Source: Streptomyces eurocidicus (GTDB taxonomy: Bacteria; Actinomycetota; Actinomycetes; Streptomycetales; Streptomycetaceae). From it: a DNA stretch of 64,000 bases. The notes beneath the pieces are model-generated. The model saw only the letters and a list, made by a program, of their open reading frames with translations. It had not been told where the DNA came from and did not search any database. Shown here in pieces: positions 56,637-64,000 of the stretch. The position numbers and the translations under genes are program-made. Every line of letters starts with the position of its first letter. The first letter of the stretch is position 1. Location: assembly GCF_002891295.1 (NCBI RefSeq), contig NZ_LGUI01000008.1, positions 1 through 64,000 on the forward strand, written 5' to 3'.

Positions 56637-58622
56637 ATGTCGCGGCAACGACCCCGCACGCTCGCTGTCCTCACGGAGTGGGCGGCCGAACGGTACGGCG
56701 GGGCACCGGCCTTGCGGTTCCGGTCCCACGACGGGGGTGGCGACGGGGGCGGGGGCGGCGGCTGGACCGACGTCGGCTACACGGCGCTGCGCGAGTCCGT
56801 ACGGGCGGTGGGGCGCGGTCTCCTGGCGCTGGGGGTACGGCCCGACGACCGGGTGGCGATCCTCGCCGAGACCCGGCCGGAGTGGACCCACGCGTACTAC
56901 GGCGCGCTGGCCGCCGGGGCGGTGATCGTTCCGGTCTACCCCACGGCGGGGGAGGAGGAACTGGCCTGGGTGCTGGCCGACTCGGCGGCGTCGGTGGTGA
57001 TCTGCGAGGACGCCGCGCAGGCGGAGCGGGTGGCGGCGGTACGGGCGAAGCTGCCGGAGCTGCGGCATGTGGTGCTGATGGAGGGTGGGGGTGGGGGTGA
57101 TGCCCCGGCCCCGGGCGAGGGTGGCAGTGATGCTTCGGTCCCGGGTGGGGGTGGCAGTGACGCTTCGACCCAGGGCATGGGTGGCCGTGACGCTTCAGGC
57201 CCGCGCGCTTCGGCCCCGCCCGCCGGTGGCGGTGACGCCATCGCCCCCGGCGCCCCCGGCCGGGACACGCTCGTCCTCGGTGCGCTGCCCCGCTCCGTGC
57301 CGGCCGAGGAGCTGCTCGCGCGGGCCGCGGCCCGGCGGCCCGAGGACGTCTGCTCCATCGTCTACACCTCCGGCACCACCGGCCCGCCCAAGGGCTGCCG
57401 GCTCACCCACGGCAACCACGCCGTCGTCGACGACGCCTCCGCCGAGCTGCTGGGCAGCGAGGAGGGCGACGTCCTCTATCTCTACCTCCCGCTCGCCCAT
57501 GTCTTCGCCCAGCTCGCCCAGCTGTCGGCGCTCGTCCAGGGCCGTACGCTCTGCTACTTCGGCGGCAGCGTCCAGCGCGTCGTCGCCGAGCTGGCCGAGG
57601 TCGCACCGACGCACCTGCCGTCGGTGCCCCGTCTCTTCGAGAAGGTGTACGCCGGGGCGCTGTCGGTGGCCGAGGCCCGGGGGGCCGGGGAGCGGGCCCG
57701 CTTCGACGAGGCGATCCGCACCGGCCTGGAGGTCGCCGAGCTGCGCGCCAGGGGCGCGGAGCCCGGCGGCGCGCTGCTCGCGGCCTGGAAGACGGCGGAC
57801 GAGGAGCTCTTCGGGCACGTCCGGGCGGCCTTCGGCGGCCGGCTGCGGGTGGCGATCACCGGGGCCGCGCCGATCGCCCCGCGCGCCATGGAGTTCCTGC
57901 GGGCCTGCGGGATCACGGTCTTCGAGGGCTACGGCATGACGGAGTCCAGCGGGGTGATCACGCTCAGCCACCCGGGCGGGCTGCGGGCCGGGACGGTGGG
58001 CAGGCCGGTGGACTGCTGCGAGGTGCGGATCGCGGAGGACGGCGAGGTGCTGGCCCGCGGCCCGGGGATCTTCGCCGGCTACCACGGGGCCCCGGAGGCG
58101 ACCGCCGAGGTGCTGGACCCGGACGGCTGGCTGCACACCGGCGACGTGGGGGCCTTCGACGGGGACGGCTTCCTGAAGATCACCGGCCGGAAGAAGGACC
58201 TGGTGATCACCTCGGGCGGGAAGAACCTCGCCCCGGCACCGGTCGAGTTCGCTCTCCAGCAGTCACGCTGGATCTCCCGCGCGATCATGATCGGAGACAA
58301 GCGGCCGTACCCGGTCGCACTGCTCACCCTGGACGCCGAGGAGATCGCGGCCTGGGCGGTGCGCGAGGGCCTGCCGCCCCTGGCCAGACCGGCCCAGCAC
58401 CCTACCGTACGGGAGCTCTGCCGAGAAGCGGTCGACATGGCGAACGAGCAGCTCTCCGGGCCCGCCCGGATTCGCGCGTTCGCGATTATCGACGACGACT
58501 TCACGGTGGCCGACGGATCACTGACACCCACCCTGAAAGTACGTCGCGCGGTGATCGCCGAACGCTACGCGAGCGAGATAGACGCCCTCTATCAACATCA
58601 TTCGGTCAGAAGTGAAAAATAA
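56637..58622 (+). CDS. AMP-dependent acyl-CoA synthetase (FadD-like) with a Gly-rich repeat insertion
   Basis: The 661-residue protein is a long-chain acyl-CoA ligase-type adenylating enzyme. VYTSGTTGPPKGCRLTHGNH is the ATP-binding loop, EGYGMTESSG is the core A5 motif, and LHTGDVGAFDGDGFLKITGR with KKDLVITSGGKN is the hinge and A8/A9 region. Between residues about 150 and 215 lies an extra Gly/Asp/Ala/Ser-rich stretch made of four 10-residue repeats (type GGSDASVPGG), encoded by 30-bp DNA repeats at 57090-57209. ATG 56637 follows GGGAGG. The divergent AraC gene may control it. Confidence 0.92.
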   Translation: MSRQRPRTLAVLTEWAAERYGGAPALRFRSHDGGGDGGGGGGWTDVGYTALRESVRAVGRGLLALGVRPDDRVAILAETRPEWTHAYYGALAAGAVIVPVYPTAGEEELAWVLADSAASVVICEDAAQAERVAAVRAKLPELRHVVLMEGGGGGDAPAPGEGGSDASVPGGGGSDASTQGMGGRDASGPRASAPPAGGGDAIAPGAPGRDTLVLGALPRSVPAEELLARAAARRPEDVCSIVYTSGTTGPPKGCRLTHGNHAVVDDASAELLGSEEGDVLYLYLPLAHVFAQLAQLSALVQGRTLCYFGGSVQRVVAELAEVAPTHLPSVPRLFEKVYAGALSVAEARGAGERARFDEAIRTGLEVAELRARGAEPGGALLAAWKTADEELFGHVRAAFGGRLRVAITGAAPIAPRAMEFLRACGITVFEGYGMTESSGVITLSHPGGLRAGTVGRPVDCCEVRIAEDGEVLARGPGIFAGYHGAPEATAEVLDPDGWLHTGDVGAFDGDGFLKITGRKKDLVITSGGKNLAPAPVEFALQQSRWISRAIMIGDKRPYPVALLTLDAEEIAAWAVREGLPPLARPAQHPTVRELCREAVDMANEQLSGPARIRAFAIIDDDFTVADGSLTPTLKVRRAVIAERYASEIDALYQHHSVRSEK

Positions 58623-58678
58623 GCGTCAGAATTTCACGTTTAAGTGAAAGGCGAGCGAACGTGAGGTGAAAAAAGGCA

Positions 58679-58722
58679 GGAGCCCTGCCACTTCGCCGGA
58701 GAAGGCGAGGACAGGGCTCCTT
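58679..58722. terminator. Terminator between acyl-CoA synthetase and cold-shock genes
   Basis: AGGAGCCCTG (58679-58688) pairs with CAGGGCTCCT (58713-58722) around an inner CTTCGCC/GGCGAG hairpin. It lies between convergent genes and can serve both. Confidence 0.85.
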
Positions 58723-58791
58723 GGGTACAGCATGCGACCGCGATCGGTCGGTGCGGCAGCACCCTCGGATCATGAAGATCCGGTGGGGTGA

Positions 58792-58995
58792 CTACTGCGG
58801 GGTGACGTTCTCCGCCTGCGGGCCCTTCGGACCCTGCGTGACGTCGAAGGTGACCTGCTGGTTCTCCTCGAGGGAGCGGAAGCCAGCGGCGTTGATCGCG
58901 GAGTAGTGGACGAAGACGTCGGGGCCCCCGCCGTCCTGGGCGATGAAGCCAAAGCCCTTTTCAGCGTTGAACCACTTCACGGTTCCGGTAGCCAT
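58792..58995 (-). CDS. Cold-shock domain protein (CspA family)
   Basis: The 67-residue protein is a complete cold-shock domain: MATGTVKWFNAEKGFGFIAQ with RNP1 (KGFGFI), then DVFVHYSAI (RNP2) and NQQVTFDVTQGPKGPQA. It binds single-stranded RNA and DNA and prevents secondary structure. GGAGG precedes ATG 58995. A leader of about 125 bases is predicted from the TAGGCT box at 59132-59127 and holds a stable hairpin, in line with the long regulated leaders of csp genes. Confidence 0.95.
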   Translation of the reverse strand: MATGTVKWFNAEKGFGFIAQDGGGPDVFVHYSAINAAGFRSLEENQQVTFDVTQGPKGPQAENVTPQ

Positions 58996-59060
58996 AAAGC
59001 CCTCCTTGGGCCAAAGGGTTGCCCTGCTCCAGAACCTGCGAGAAGTCTGAAAACTACAAA

Positions 59061-59132
59061 AGCCTGCGGGGTCACATGCTCCGCAGGCTCTGTACTGCAA
59101 GGGAAACCAAACTGCAACTTGCGGCGAGCCTA
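59061..59132 (-). promoter_or_regulatory. Promoter -10 and structured 5' leader of the cold-shock gene
   Basis: On the minus strand TAGGCT (59132-59127) is a likely -10 box. The transcript would then include a perfect 9-bp hairpin AGCCTGCGG/CCGCAGGCT (59061-59069 with 59081-59089, 11-base loop) about 65 bases before the start codon. It could act as a temperature-responsive structure or an attenuator. The remaining gap 59133-59348 contains only the mqnA promoter region. Confidence 0.55.
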
Positions 59133-59348
59133 GCACGCGAGGTTCTCACTGGGAAAGAGTCGAAGATCACGCTGTCGGATGGTTTTCCCGCTCTCCGGAC
59201 CGGAAAAGATCGACGGTCGGGCACCGGGCGTGGCGACGGTCCGGCACGGGTCCCGGAGAGGTCCCGGAGAGGTCCCCGCGCCGGTCCGGCGGGCGCGCCG
59301 CGTACCCCCGCTCCGGCCGTCCCGGCGCTCCGGGGCTAGCCTCCAGAT

Positions 59349-60200
59349 GTGGACAATTCAGCCTCAGCCCGCCCCCGCGTCGGCCACATCCAGTTCCTCA
59401 ACTGCCTTCCCCTCTACTGGGGGCTCGCCCGTACCGGCTCGCTGCTCGACCTCGACCTGACCAAGGACACCCCCGAGAAGCTCAGCGAGCAGCTGGTCCG
59501 CGGCGATCTGGACATCGGTCCGGTCACCCTGGTCGAGTTCCTGCGGAACGCGGACGAGCTCGTCGCGCTGCCGGACATCGCGGTGGGCTGCGACGGCCCG
59601 GTGATGTCCTGCGTGATCGTCTCGCAGCTGCCGCTGGACAAGCTGGACGGGGCGCGGGTCGCCCTCGGCTCCACCTCGCGGACGTCCGTACGGCTGGCGC
59701 AGCTGCTGCTCGCCGAGCGGTTCGGCGTGACGCCGGACTACTACACCTGCCCGCCCGACCTGAGCCTGATGATGCAGGAGGCCGACGCCGCCGTGCTCAT
59801 CGGCGACGCCGCCCTGCGGGCCTCGCTGCACGACGCGCCCCGGCTGGGGCTGGAGGTGCACGACCTGGGCGAGATGTGGAAGGAGTGGACGGGGCTGCCG
59901 TTTGTCTTCGCGGTGTGGGCCGTCCGCCGGGACTACCTGGCCCGCGAGCCGCACATCGTCCACAAGGTGCACGAGGCGTTCCTCGCCTCCCGGGACGTCT
60001 CCCTGGACGAGGTCGCCAAGGTGGCCGAGCAGGCGGCCCGCTGGGAGGCGTTCGACGCGGAGCTGCTGGAGCGCTACTTCACGACGCTGGACTTCCGCTT
60101 CGGGCCGGAGCAGCTGGCGGGCGTGACGGAGTTCGCGCGGCGGACGGGGCCGACGACGGGGTTTCCGGCGGATGTGCGGGTGGAGTTGCTGCGGGCCTGA
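59349..60200 (+). CDS. mqnA: Chorismate dehydratase MqnA
   Basis: The 283-residue protein is of the periplasmic-binding-protein-like MqnA/MqnD fold: GHIQFLNCLPLYWGL, LDIGPVTLVEFLRN, VALGSTSRTSVRLAQLLL and WKEWTGLPFVFAVWAVR. It dehydrates chorismate to 3-[(1-carboxyvinyl)oxy]benzoate, the entry step of the futalosine menaquinone pathway, feeding MqnE at 47.3 kb. GTG 59349 has no ribosome-binding site, and TAGCCT lies six bases upstream, so the mRNA is probably leaderless. Confidence 0.96.
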   Translation: MDNSASARPRVGHIQFLNCLPLYWGLARTGSLLDLDLTKDTPEKLSEQLVRGDLDIGPVTLVEFLRNADELVALPDIAVGCDGPVMSCVIVSQLPLDKLDGARVALGSTSRTSVRLAQLLLAERFGVTPDYYTCPPDLSLMMQEADAAVLIGDAALRASLHDAPRLGLEVHDLGEMWKEWTGLPFVFAVWAVRRDYLAREPHIVHKVHEAFLASRDVSLDEVAKVAEQAARWEAFDAELLERYFTTLDFRFGPEQLAGVTEFARRTGPTTGFPADVRVELLRA

Positions 60201-60321
60201 CGGGGTCCTGGCGTGGTCCGGCCGGGGCCCCGGGCGGGCCGGGTACGGGGACGGCGCCGGGCCCGGGGGAACAGGCCGGGGCGGCGCCGTGGGGTTCTGG
60301 CGGGTGCGGGTGGGTGCGGGT

Positions 60322-60511
60322 GGGTGCCGCTGCGCGGGGCCTTTTCCCCTACCCGCCCCTTCCCGGAACCGGGGGCTGCGCCCCCGGGCCCCCTTTTCCG
60401 CGCTCCGCGCGGTGTCCTCAATCGCCGGACGGGCTGATTTCAGCCCGTCCGGCGATTGAGGACAATTCGGGAAGGGGCGGGCTGGGGAACAAGCCCCGCG
60501 CAGCGGCACCC
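60322..60511. repeat. Large compound palindrome between mqnA and the esterase gene
   Basis: The centre is a perfect 25-bp inverted repeat (60413-60437 with 60440-60464, arms TGTCCTCAATCGCCGGACGG onward, 2-base loop). It is flanked by a second inverted repeat of about 44 bp with few mismatches (60322-60365 with 60468-60511; arms gggtgccgctgcgcggggcc). Between left arm and centre lies the GGGGGCTGCGCCCCC hairpin of the dispersed repeat also seen at 39.8 kb. It fills most of the 330-base gap between convergent genes and can act as a terminator. No gene is visible. Confidence 0.85.
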
Positions 60512-60530
60512 GCCCGCGTACCGCGTCGCG

Positions 60531-61640
60531 TCAGGGCGAGACCGGCCCCACCATGTGATCGCTGATCCACTTCATCGAGCTCGCGTCCATCCCCTGGATG
60601 TACGTCTTCGCGTTGTGGCTACCCCCCTGGATGACCTCCAGGTTCGTGTGCACCGGCCCCTTGTTGCCGTACGTCGCGATGAACTTGTCCACGTGCGGGA
60701 TGACGCTGCTCTCCTTCGTCCCGTACTGGAAGGCGAGGTAGACGTCCGGCCCCTTGCGGGCGATGAGGTCCTTCGCCAGCAGCTCGGGGTTGTTCTCGTT
60801 CTTCTCCTTCTCGTGGCCCTTCCACAGCGGGGAGTCCGGGACGATGTCCGGGCCGGAGGCGATCACGGCCTTGAACTTGTCCGGGTGCTTCAGGACGGCC
60901 TTGAGGCCGGCGAAGGCGCCGGAGGAGGAGCCCATGAAGGCCCAGCCGTCGCGCGACTTGACCGTGCGGAAGTTGGCCTTGATCAGGTCCGGGACGTCCT
61001 CGGTGAGCCAGGTGCCCATCTTGGGCTGGCCGGGGATGTCACTGCCGTCCCAGTAGAGGCCGCCGTCGTCCGGCTTGGGGTTGAGGACCGGCATGGCCAG
61101 GATGAACGGCTTGCCCTTGCCCTCGTTGTACCACTTGGTGATCGACGACTCGAGGTGCAGACCGCCGTCGTCCATCCAGTAGTTGTTGGGGAAGCCGGGG
61201 CCGCCGGGCAGGGCGACCAGGACCGGGAAGCCGCTCTTGGCGAACTGCGGGTCCTTGTACGCCTTGGGGGCCCAGACCCACACCTTGCCCGTGAAGCCGG
61301 ACTTCTTGCCCTCCAGCTTGGTGACGGCGACCTGGGTGCCGTCGGAGAGCGTGCTGGTGTTCTTGAACTCGGCCGTGGGGCCGGTCGGCATCAGCACCTT
61401 GGAGTCCGCGGGCTGCGCACCGTTCGCCCCACCGGCCTGGCCGCCCGCGGCCTGGTCCTGGCCGAAGCTGACCGGCTGGCCCTTGTCCGAGAACGGACCG
61501 ATCTTGAAGTAGTTCAGGACGCCGGCGGTTATCAGCCCGAGCACGGCTATGGACGCCACGACGATGGTCCATCGTTTGGCGCGGGATGCCCGGCGGTGGC
61601 CTTGGGACTGGTAAGCCCCATGGGGATTCGAATGCGTCAT
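60531..61640 (-). CDS. Membrane-anchored alpha/beta-hydrolase esterase
   Basis: The 369-residue protein has a basic N-terminus and one membrane helix (WTIVVASIAVLGLITAGVLN, near 24-43), so the body is outside the cell. The esterase domain shows VLVALPGGPG, MGSSSGAFAG (nucleophile Ser) and a late His in GGSHNAKTYI. It resembles the EsteraseD/antigen 85-like group, which includes mycolyl transferases and feruloyl-type esterases. The substrate is unknown. A Gly/Ala/Gln-rich linker follows the helix. It is divergent from the kinase gene. Confidence 0.85.
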   Translation of the reverse strand: MTHSNPHGAYQSQGHRRASRAKRWTIVVASIAVLGLITAGVLNYFKIGPFSDKGQPVSFGQDQAAGGQAGGANGAQPADSKVLMPTGPTAEFKNTSTLSDGTQVAVTKLEGKKSGFTGKVWVWAPKAYKDPQFAKSGFPVLVALPGGPGFPNNYWMDDGGLHLESSITKWYNEGKGKPFILAMPVLNPKPDDGGLYWDGSDIPGQPKMGTWLTEDVPDLIKANFRTVKSRDGWAFMGSSSGAFAGLKAVLKHPDKFKAVIASGPDIVPDSPLWKGHEKEKNENNPELLAKDLIARKGPDVYLAFQYGTKESSVIPHVDKFIATYGNKGPVHTNLEVIQGGSHNAKTYIQGMDASSMKWISDHMVGPVSP

Positions 61641-61801
61641 CGCGTCGCTCCGGATGATGCTGCTGCCCCGAAGGACATGACGGTTTGTTCCGCCCTTGTG
61701 GATGAGTGGAACGGGCCCGGGGGTTCCTGGGACGCCCAGTGAATTGAGTCATAGGCTGAAAATCGGGCCGGGAGGCCCCGACGGGGGAGGCGAAGGTCCC
61801 G

Positions 61802-63586
61802 ATGCAGCCATTGCTGGCGGAAGACCCGCAGGTCATCGGCGCGTACCGACTGCTCGGACGGCTCGGTGCGGGCGGTATGGGGCGGGTGTACCTGGGGCGC
61901 AGCGCGGGCGGCCGTACGGTCGCCGTCAAGGTCGTGCACCCGCACTACGCCCTCGACGAGCAGTTCCGGGCGCGCTTCCGGCGCGAGGTCCGGGCCGCGC
62001 GCCGGGTGGGCGGCTCCTGGACGGCGCCGGTGCTGGACGCCGACCCGGAGGCGGCCGTGCCCTGGGTGGCCACGGGCTATGTGGCCGGGCCCTCGCTCAC
62101 GGAGGCGGTCCAGGAGACCGGGCCCCAGCCCGAGCCGACCGTACGGGCCCTGGGCGCGGGTCTCGCGGAGGCGCTGGCCGCGGTCCACGCGCTGGGTCTG
62201 GTGCACCGTGACGTCAAGCCGGCCAATGTGCTGCTGGCCCTGGACGGCCCCCGGCTGATCGACTTCGGTATCGCGCGGGCCACGGACGCCACGGCCGCGC
62301 TCACGGCCACGGGCGCCTCGATCGGCTCGCCCGGCTATATGGCGCCCGAGCAGATCCTCGGCCAGGAGGTCACCGGCGCGGCCGACGTCTTCTCGCTGGG
62401 TGCCGTCCTGGCCTACGCGGCCTCCGGGGAGCCCCCCTTCCCCGGCGACAGCTCGGCGGCCCTGCTCTACCGCGTCGTCCACGAGCCGCCGGTGCTCGGC
62501 CCCGGTCTGACGGGCGAGCTCCGGGCCCTGGTGGAGGAGTGCCTTGCCAAGGCGCCCGGAGAGCGGCCCGCCCCGGCCGAGCTGGCCGCCCGGCTGGCCC
62601 CCGGGGGCGGGGTACGGGCGCTTGTCCGGCACGGCTGGCTGCCCGCGCCGCTCCTGGAGCGGGTGAGCCGGCGGGCCGTGGAGCTGCTGGACCTGGAGGC
62701 GGAGGGCCCGCTGCCGGGCGGTACGGGCGCGCCCGGGGGCTTCGGGCCGCAGGGTTCCTCGTACGGGCCGGATTCCTCGTACAGGCCGGATCCCTCGTAC
62801 GGGCCGGATTCCCCGTACGGGAACGGGGGCGCCGGCACCCCGGGGGCGTCGGGCGTGGTGGGTTTCGGGCCGCCCGACCCGTCGTACGGCAGGGGGCTCG
62901 CGGACGCCCCGCCGGTGCCCGCCCGGCCGGAGACTCCGCAGGACGGGAAGCAGGACGGGAAGCAGACCGGGAAGCGGGACGGGCAGGCGGCCGGGAAACG
63001 CCTCGCGCTGTCCGCGGCCGCGGGCGGCGGCAAGGCCGGCCGGCACAAGCTGAGCTGCACCGTCGTGGTGTCCGTCGCGGCGGCGCTGGCCTTCGCGACC
63101 ACGATGGCGTTCGTGTTCGACCTGCTGCCCGGCAGCGGGGGAGGCAAGGACAAGGCGGGGAGCGCCGGGTCGGCGGCGAGCTCCCCCTCCGCCCGCCCGT
63201 CGGACGGCGGCCTGGGCGCCGACTCCCCCGCCGCCGACGTGCCGAAGGCGTTCCTCGGCAGCTGGAGCGGTTTGGTCCGCCAGTCCGACGGCACGCCCAA
63301 CGGCACCCTGGTCGCGGTCATCACCAGCGGCTCCAAGGGCGCCTACGTGGCCCGTACGACCTACTCCGCGCTGGGCGTGGAGTGCCGGAGCAAGGCCAGA
63401 CTCACCGCTGCCACTGACACCCGGATCACCCTGGAGGAGGTCTCCGACGGCGCGCCCGGACCGGTCTGCACGGGCGACAAGGCGCAGATCACCTTCACCG
63501 TCGTGAAGGACGGCGAGCTCGCGTACGCCTCCGAGGACGCCCGGGGCGGGAAGCCCACCGCCACTCTCACCAAGGAGAGCGGCTGA
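61802..63586 (+). CDS. Serine/threonine protein kinase with extracytoplasmic C-terminal domain
   Basis: The 594-residue protein begins with a Hanks-type kinase domain: glycine loop LGAGGMGRVY (residues 21-30), Lys43, HRD at 135-137 (VHRDVKPANV), DFG at 154-156 and SPGYMAPEQ. A linker with SYGPDS-type 6-residue repeats and Lys/Gly-rich DNA follows. One membrane helix (VVVSVAAALAFATTMAFVFD, near 420-440) leads to an extracytoplasmic domain of about 110 residues with paired Cys (VECRSK, PVCTGD). The outer domain may sense a cell-wall or lipid signal; it is not PASTA. In S. coelicolor the gene after mqnA is also a kinase (SCO4507, from memory). Confidence 0.93.
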   Translation: MQPLLAEDPQVIGAYRLLGRLGAGGMGRVYLGRSAGGRTVAVKVVHPHYALDEQFRARFRREVRAARRVGGSWTAPVLDADPEAAVPWVATGYVAGPSLTEAVQETGPQPEPTVRALGAGLAEALAAVHALGLVHRDVKPANVLLALDGPRLIDFGIARATDATAALTATGASIGSPGYMAPEQILGQEVTGAADVFSLGAVLAYAASGEPPFPGDSSAALLYRVVHEPPVLGPGLTGELRALVEECLAKAPGERPAPAELAARLAPGGGVRALVRHGWLPAPLLERVSRRAVELLDLEAEGPLPGGTGAPGGFGPQGSSYGPDSSYRPDPSYGPDSPYGNGGAGTPGASGVVGFGPPDPSYGRGLADAPPVPARPETPQDGKQDGKQTGKRDGQAAGKRLALSAAAGGGKAGRHKLSCTVVVSVAAALAFATTMAFVFDLLPGSGGGKDKAGSAGSAASSPSARPSDGGLGADSPAADVPKAFLGSWSGLVRQSDGTPNGTLVAVITSGSKGAYVARTTYSALGVECRSKARLTAATDTRITLEEVSDGAPGPVCTGDKAQITFTVVKDGELAYASEDARGGKPTATLTKESG

Positions 63587-63663
63587 CCGGCCGCCCTCAG
63601 CTGCCGCACGGGCCTGGCGTAGGCTGAACCGTCGTGTCAAACCCCCTCCGAAGGGACGCCCCG

Positions 63664-64000
63664 GTGACCGAGAACGCCGACCTCCAGTCCGTCCTCGACC
63701 GCGCTGCCGCCGGTGGCCGCATCACCCCCGAAGAGGCGCTCGACCTGTACCGGTCCGCGCCGCTGCACGCGCTGGGCACGGCCGCCGACGCCGTGCGCCG
63801 CAAGCGCTACGCGGGTGTCGAGCACATCGCGACGTACATCATCGAGCGCAACATCAACTACACGAACTCCTGCGTCACCGCGTGCAAGTTCTGTGCCTTC
63901 TACGCCCCGCCGAAGAGCGACAAGGTCTGGACCCGGCCGCTCGACGACATCCTGCGCCGCTGCGCGGAGACCGTCGAGCTGGGCGGCACGCAGATCATGT
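63664..64000 (+). CDS. mqnC: Cyclic dehypoxanthinyl futalosine synthase MqnC (radical SAM), 5' part
   Basis: The first 112 codons are present. GTG 63664 follows GGGACG, and TAGGCT at 63620-63625 may be the promoter. The radical SAM motif CVTACKFCAFY, with three Cys, is preceded by the typical YIIERNINYTNSC segment. MqnC cyclises dehypoxanthine futalosine to the bicyclic precursor of the naphthoquinone ring. The frame runs off the window end. In S. coelicolor mqnC is SCO4550, not next to the kinase gene, so this adjacency differs from that genome as I remember it. Confidence 0.95.
   Translation, partial: MTENADLQSVLDRAAAGGRITPEEALDLYRSAPLHALGTAADAVRRKRYAGVEHIATYIIERNINYTNSCVTACKFCAFYAPPKSDKVWTRPLDDILRRCAETVELGGTQIM

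Noticed and set aside
1..64000. tRNA genes
   Set aside because: I looked for T-arm and acceptor patterns in the intergenic regions and saw none; a covariance-model scan would be decisive.

Overview
The window is high-GC actinobacterial DNA and almost certainly comes from a Streptomyces chromosome. It carries bldN and its anti-sigma gene rsbN, a rex-hemA-hemC-hemD-hemB operon, a class I lysyl-tRNA synthetase, the futalosine menaquinone genes, frequent GTG/TTG starts, ATGA/TTGA gene overlaps, and -10 boxes of the TAGGCT type.

Layout. The first bases are the 3' end of a 5S rRNA with its terminator, so an rRNA operon lies just upstream. Positions 0.1-6.1 kb hold a HAD phosphatase, an AcuC-type deacetylase, a TTA-containing conserved gene, a small HTH protein, the 32-residue ribosomal protein bS22, an NAD-dependent epimerase-like protein and an acyltransferase. 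Positions 6.2-10.4 kb (minus strand) hold rsbN, bldN, a HAD-IB hydrolase and a glutaredoxin-like protein. Positions 10.6-16.6 kb are the Rex-controlled haem operon, with a visible Rex operator and a 19-bp terminator. Next come an ATP-binding anti-sigma-like protein, divergent argS/lysS, two DUF3558 lipoproteins, rtcB, a VOC protein, an SDR, a repeat-filled spacer, a YnfA-type membrane protein, a STAS/GAF-ANTAR/GAF-ANTAR operon and a conserved hypothetical gene (to 28.9 kb).

At 29.2-31.1 kb sits a lone large serine integrase of the phiC31 type with a phage-like attachment arm directly before its start codon and no other phage gene. To its right are hemL, a histidine phosphatase, a deacetylase-like lipoprotein, the system II cytochrome c maturation genes (TlpA/CcdA/ResB/CcsB), an SRPBCC protein, a Tat-exported phospholipase C-like enzyme, and the menaquinone block (UbiD-like, mqnP, UbiX-like, mqnE, mqnA, mqnC). 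Interspersed there are an Lrp regulator, a probable cystine-type symporter behind a Cys-rich leader peptide, a TetR regulator, a secretory lipase, an AraC regulator, an acyl-CoA synthetase, a cold-shock protein, an esterase and a Ser/Thr kinase. mqnC is cut by the window end.

How it fits together. Much of the window builds respiratory cofactors: haem from glutamyl-tRNA to uroporphyrinogen III, haem attachment to cytochromes c, and menaquinone by the futalosine route. As I recall the S. coelicolor map, the genes left of the integrase belong near SCO3300-3330 and those right of it near SCO4469-4550, on opposite sides of oriC. The integrase therefore marks a probable rearrangement junction, which is the most interesting structural point here. 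Other highlights are the Rex operator, a sigma-BldN-type promoter before rsbN, the apparently leaderless cysteine leader peptide, a lipoprotein gene that may start at AUC, and several large intergenic repeats and palindromes. No tRNA gene, CRISPR array or complete prophage was seen.
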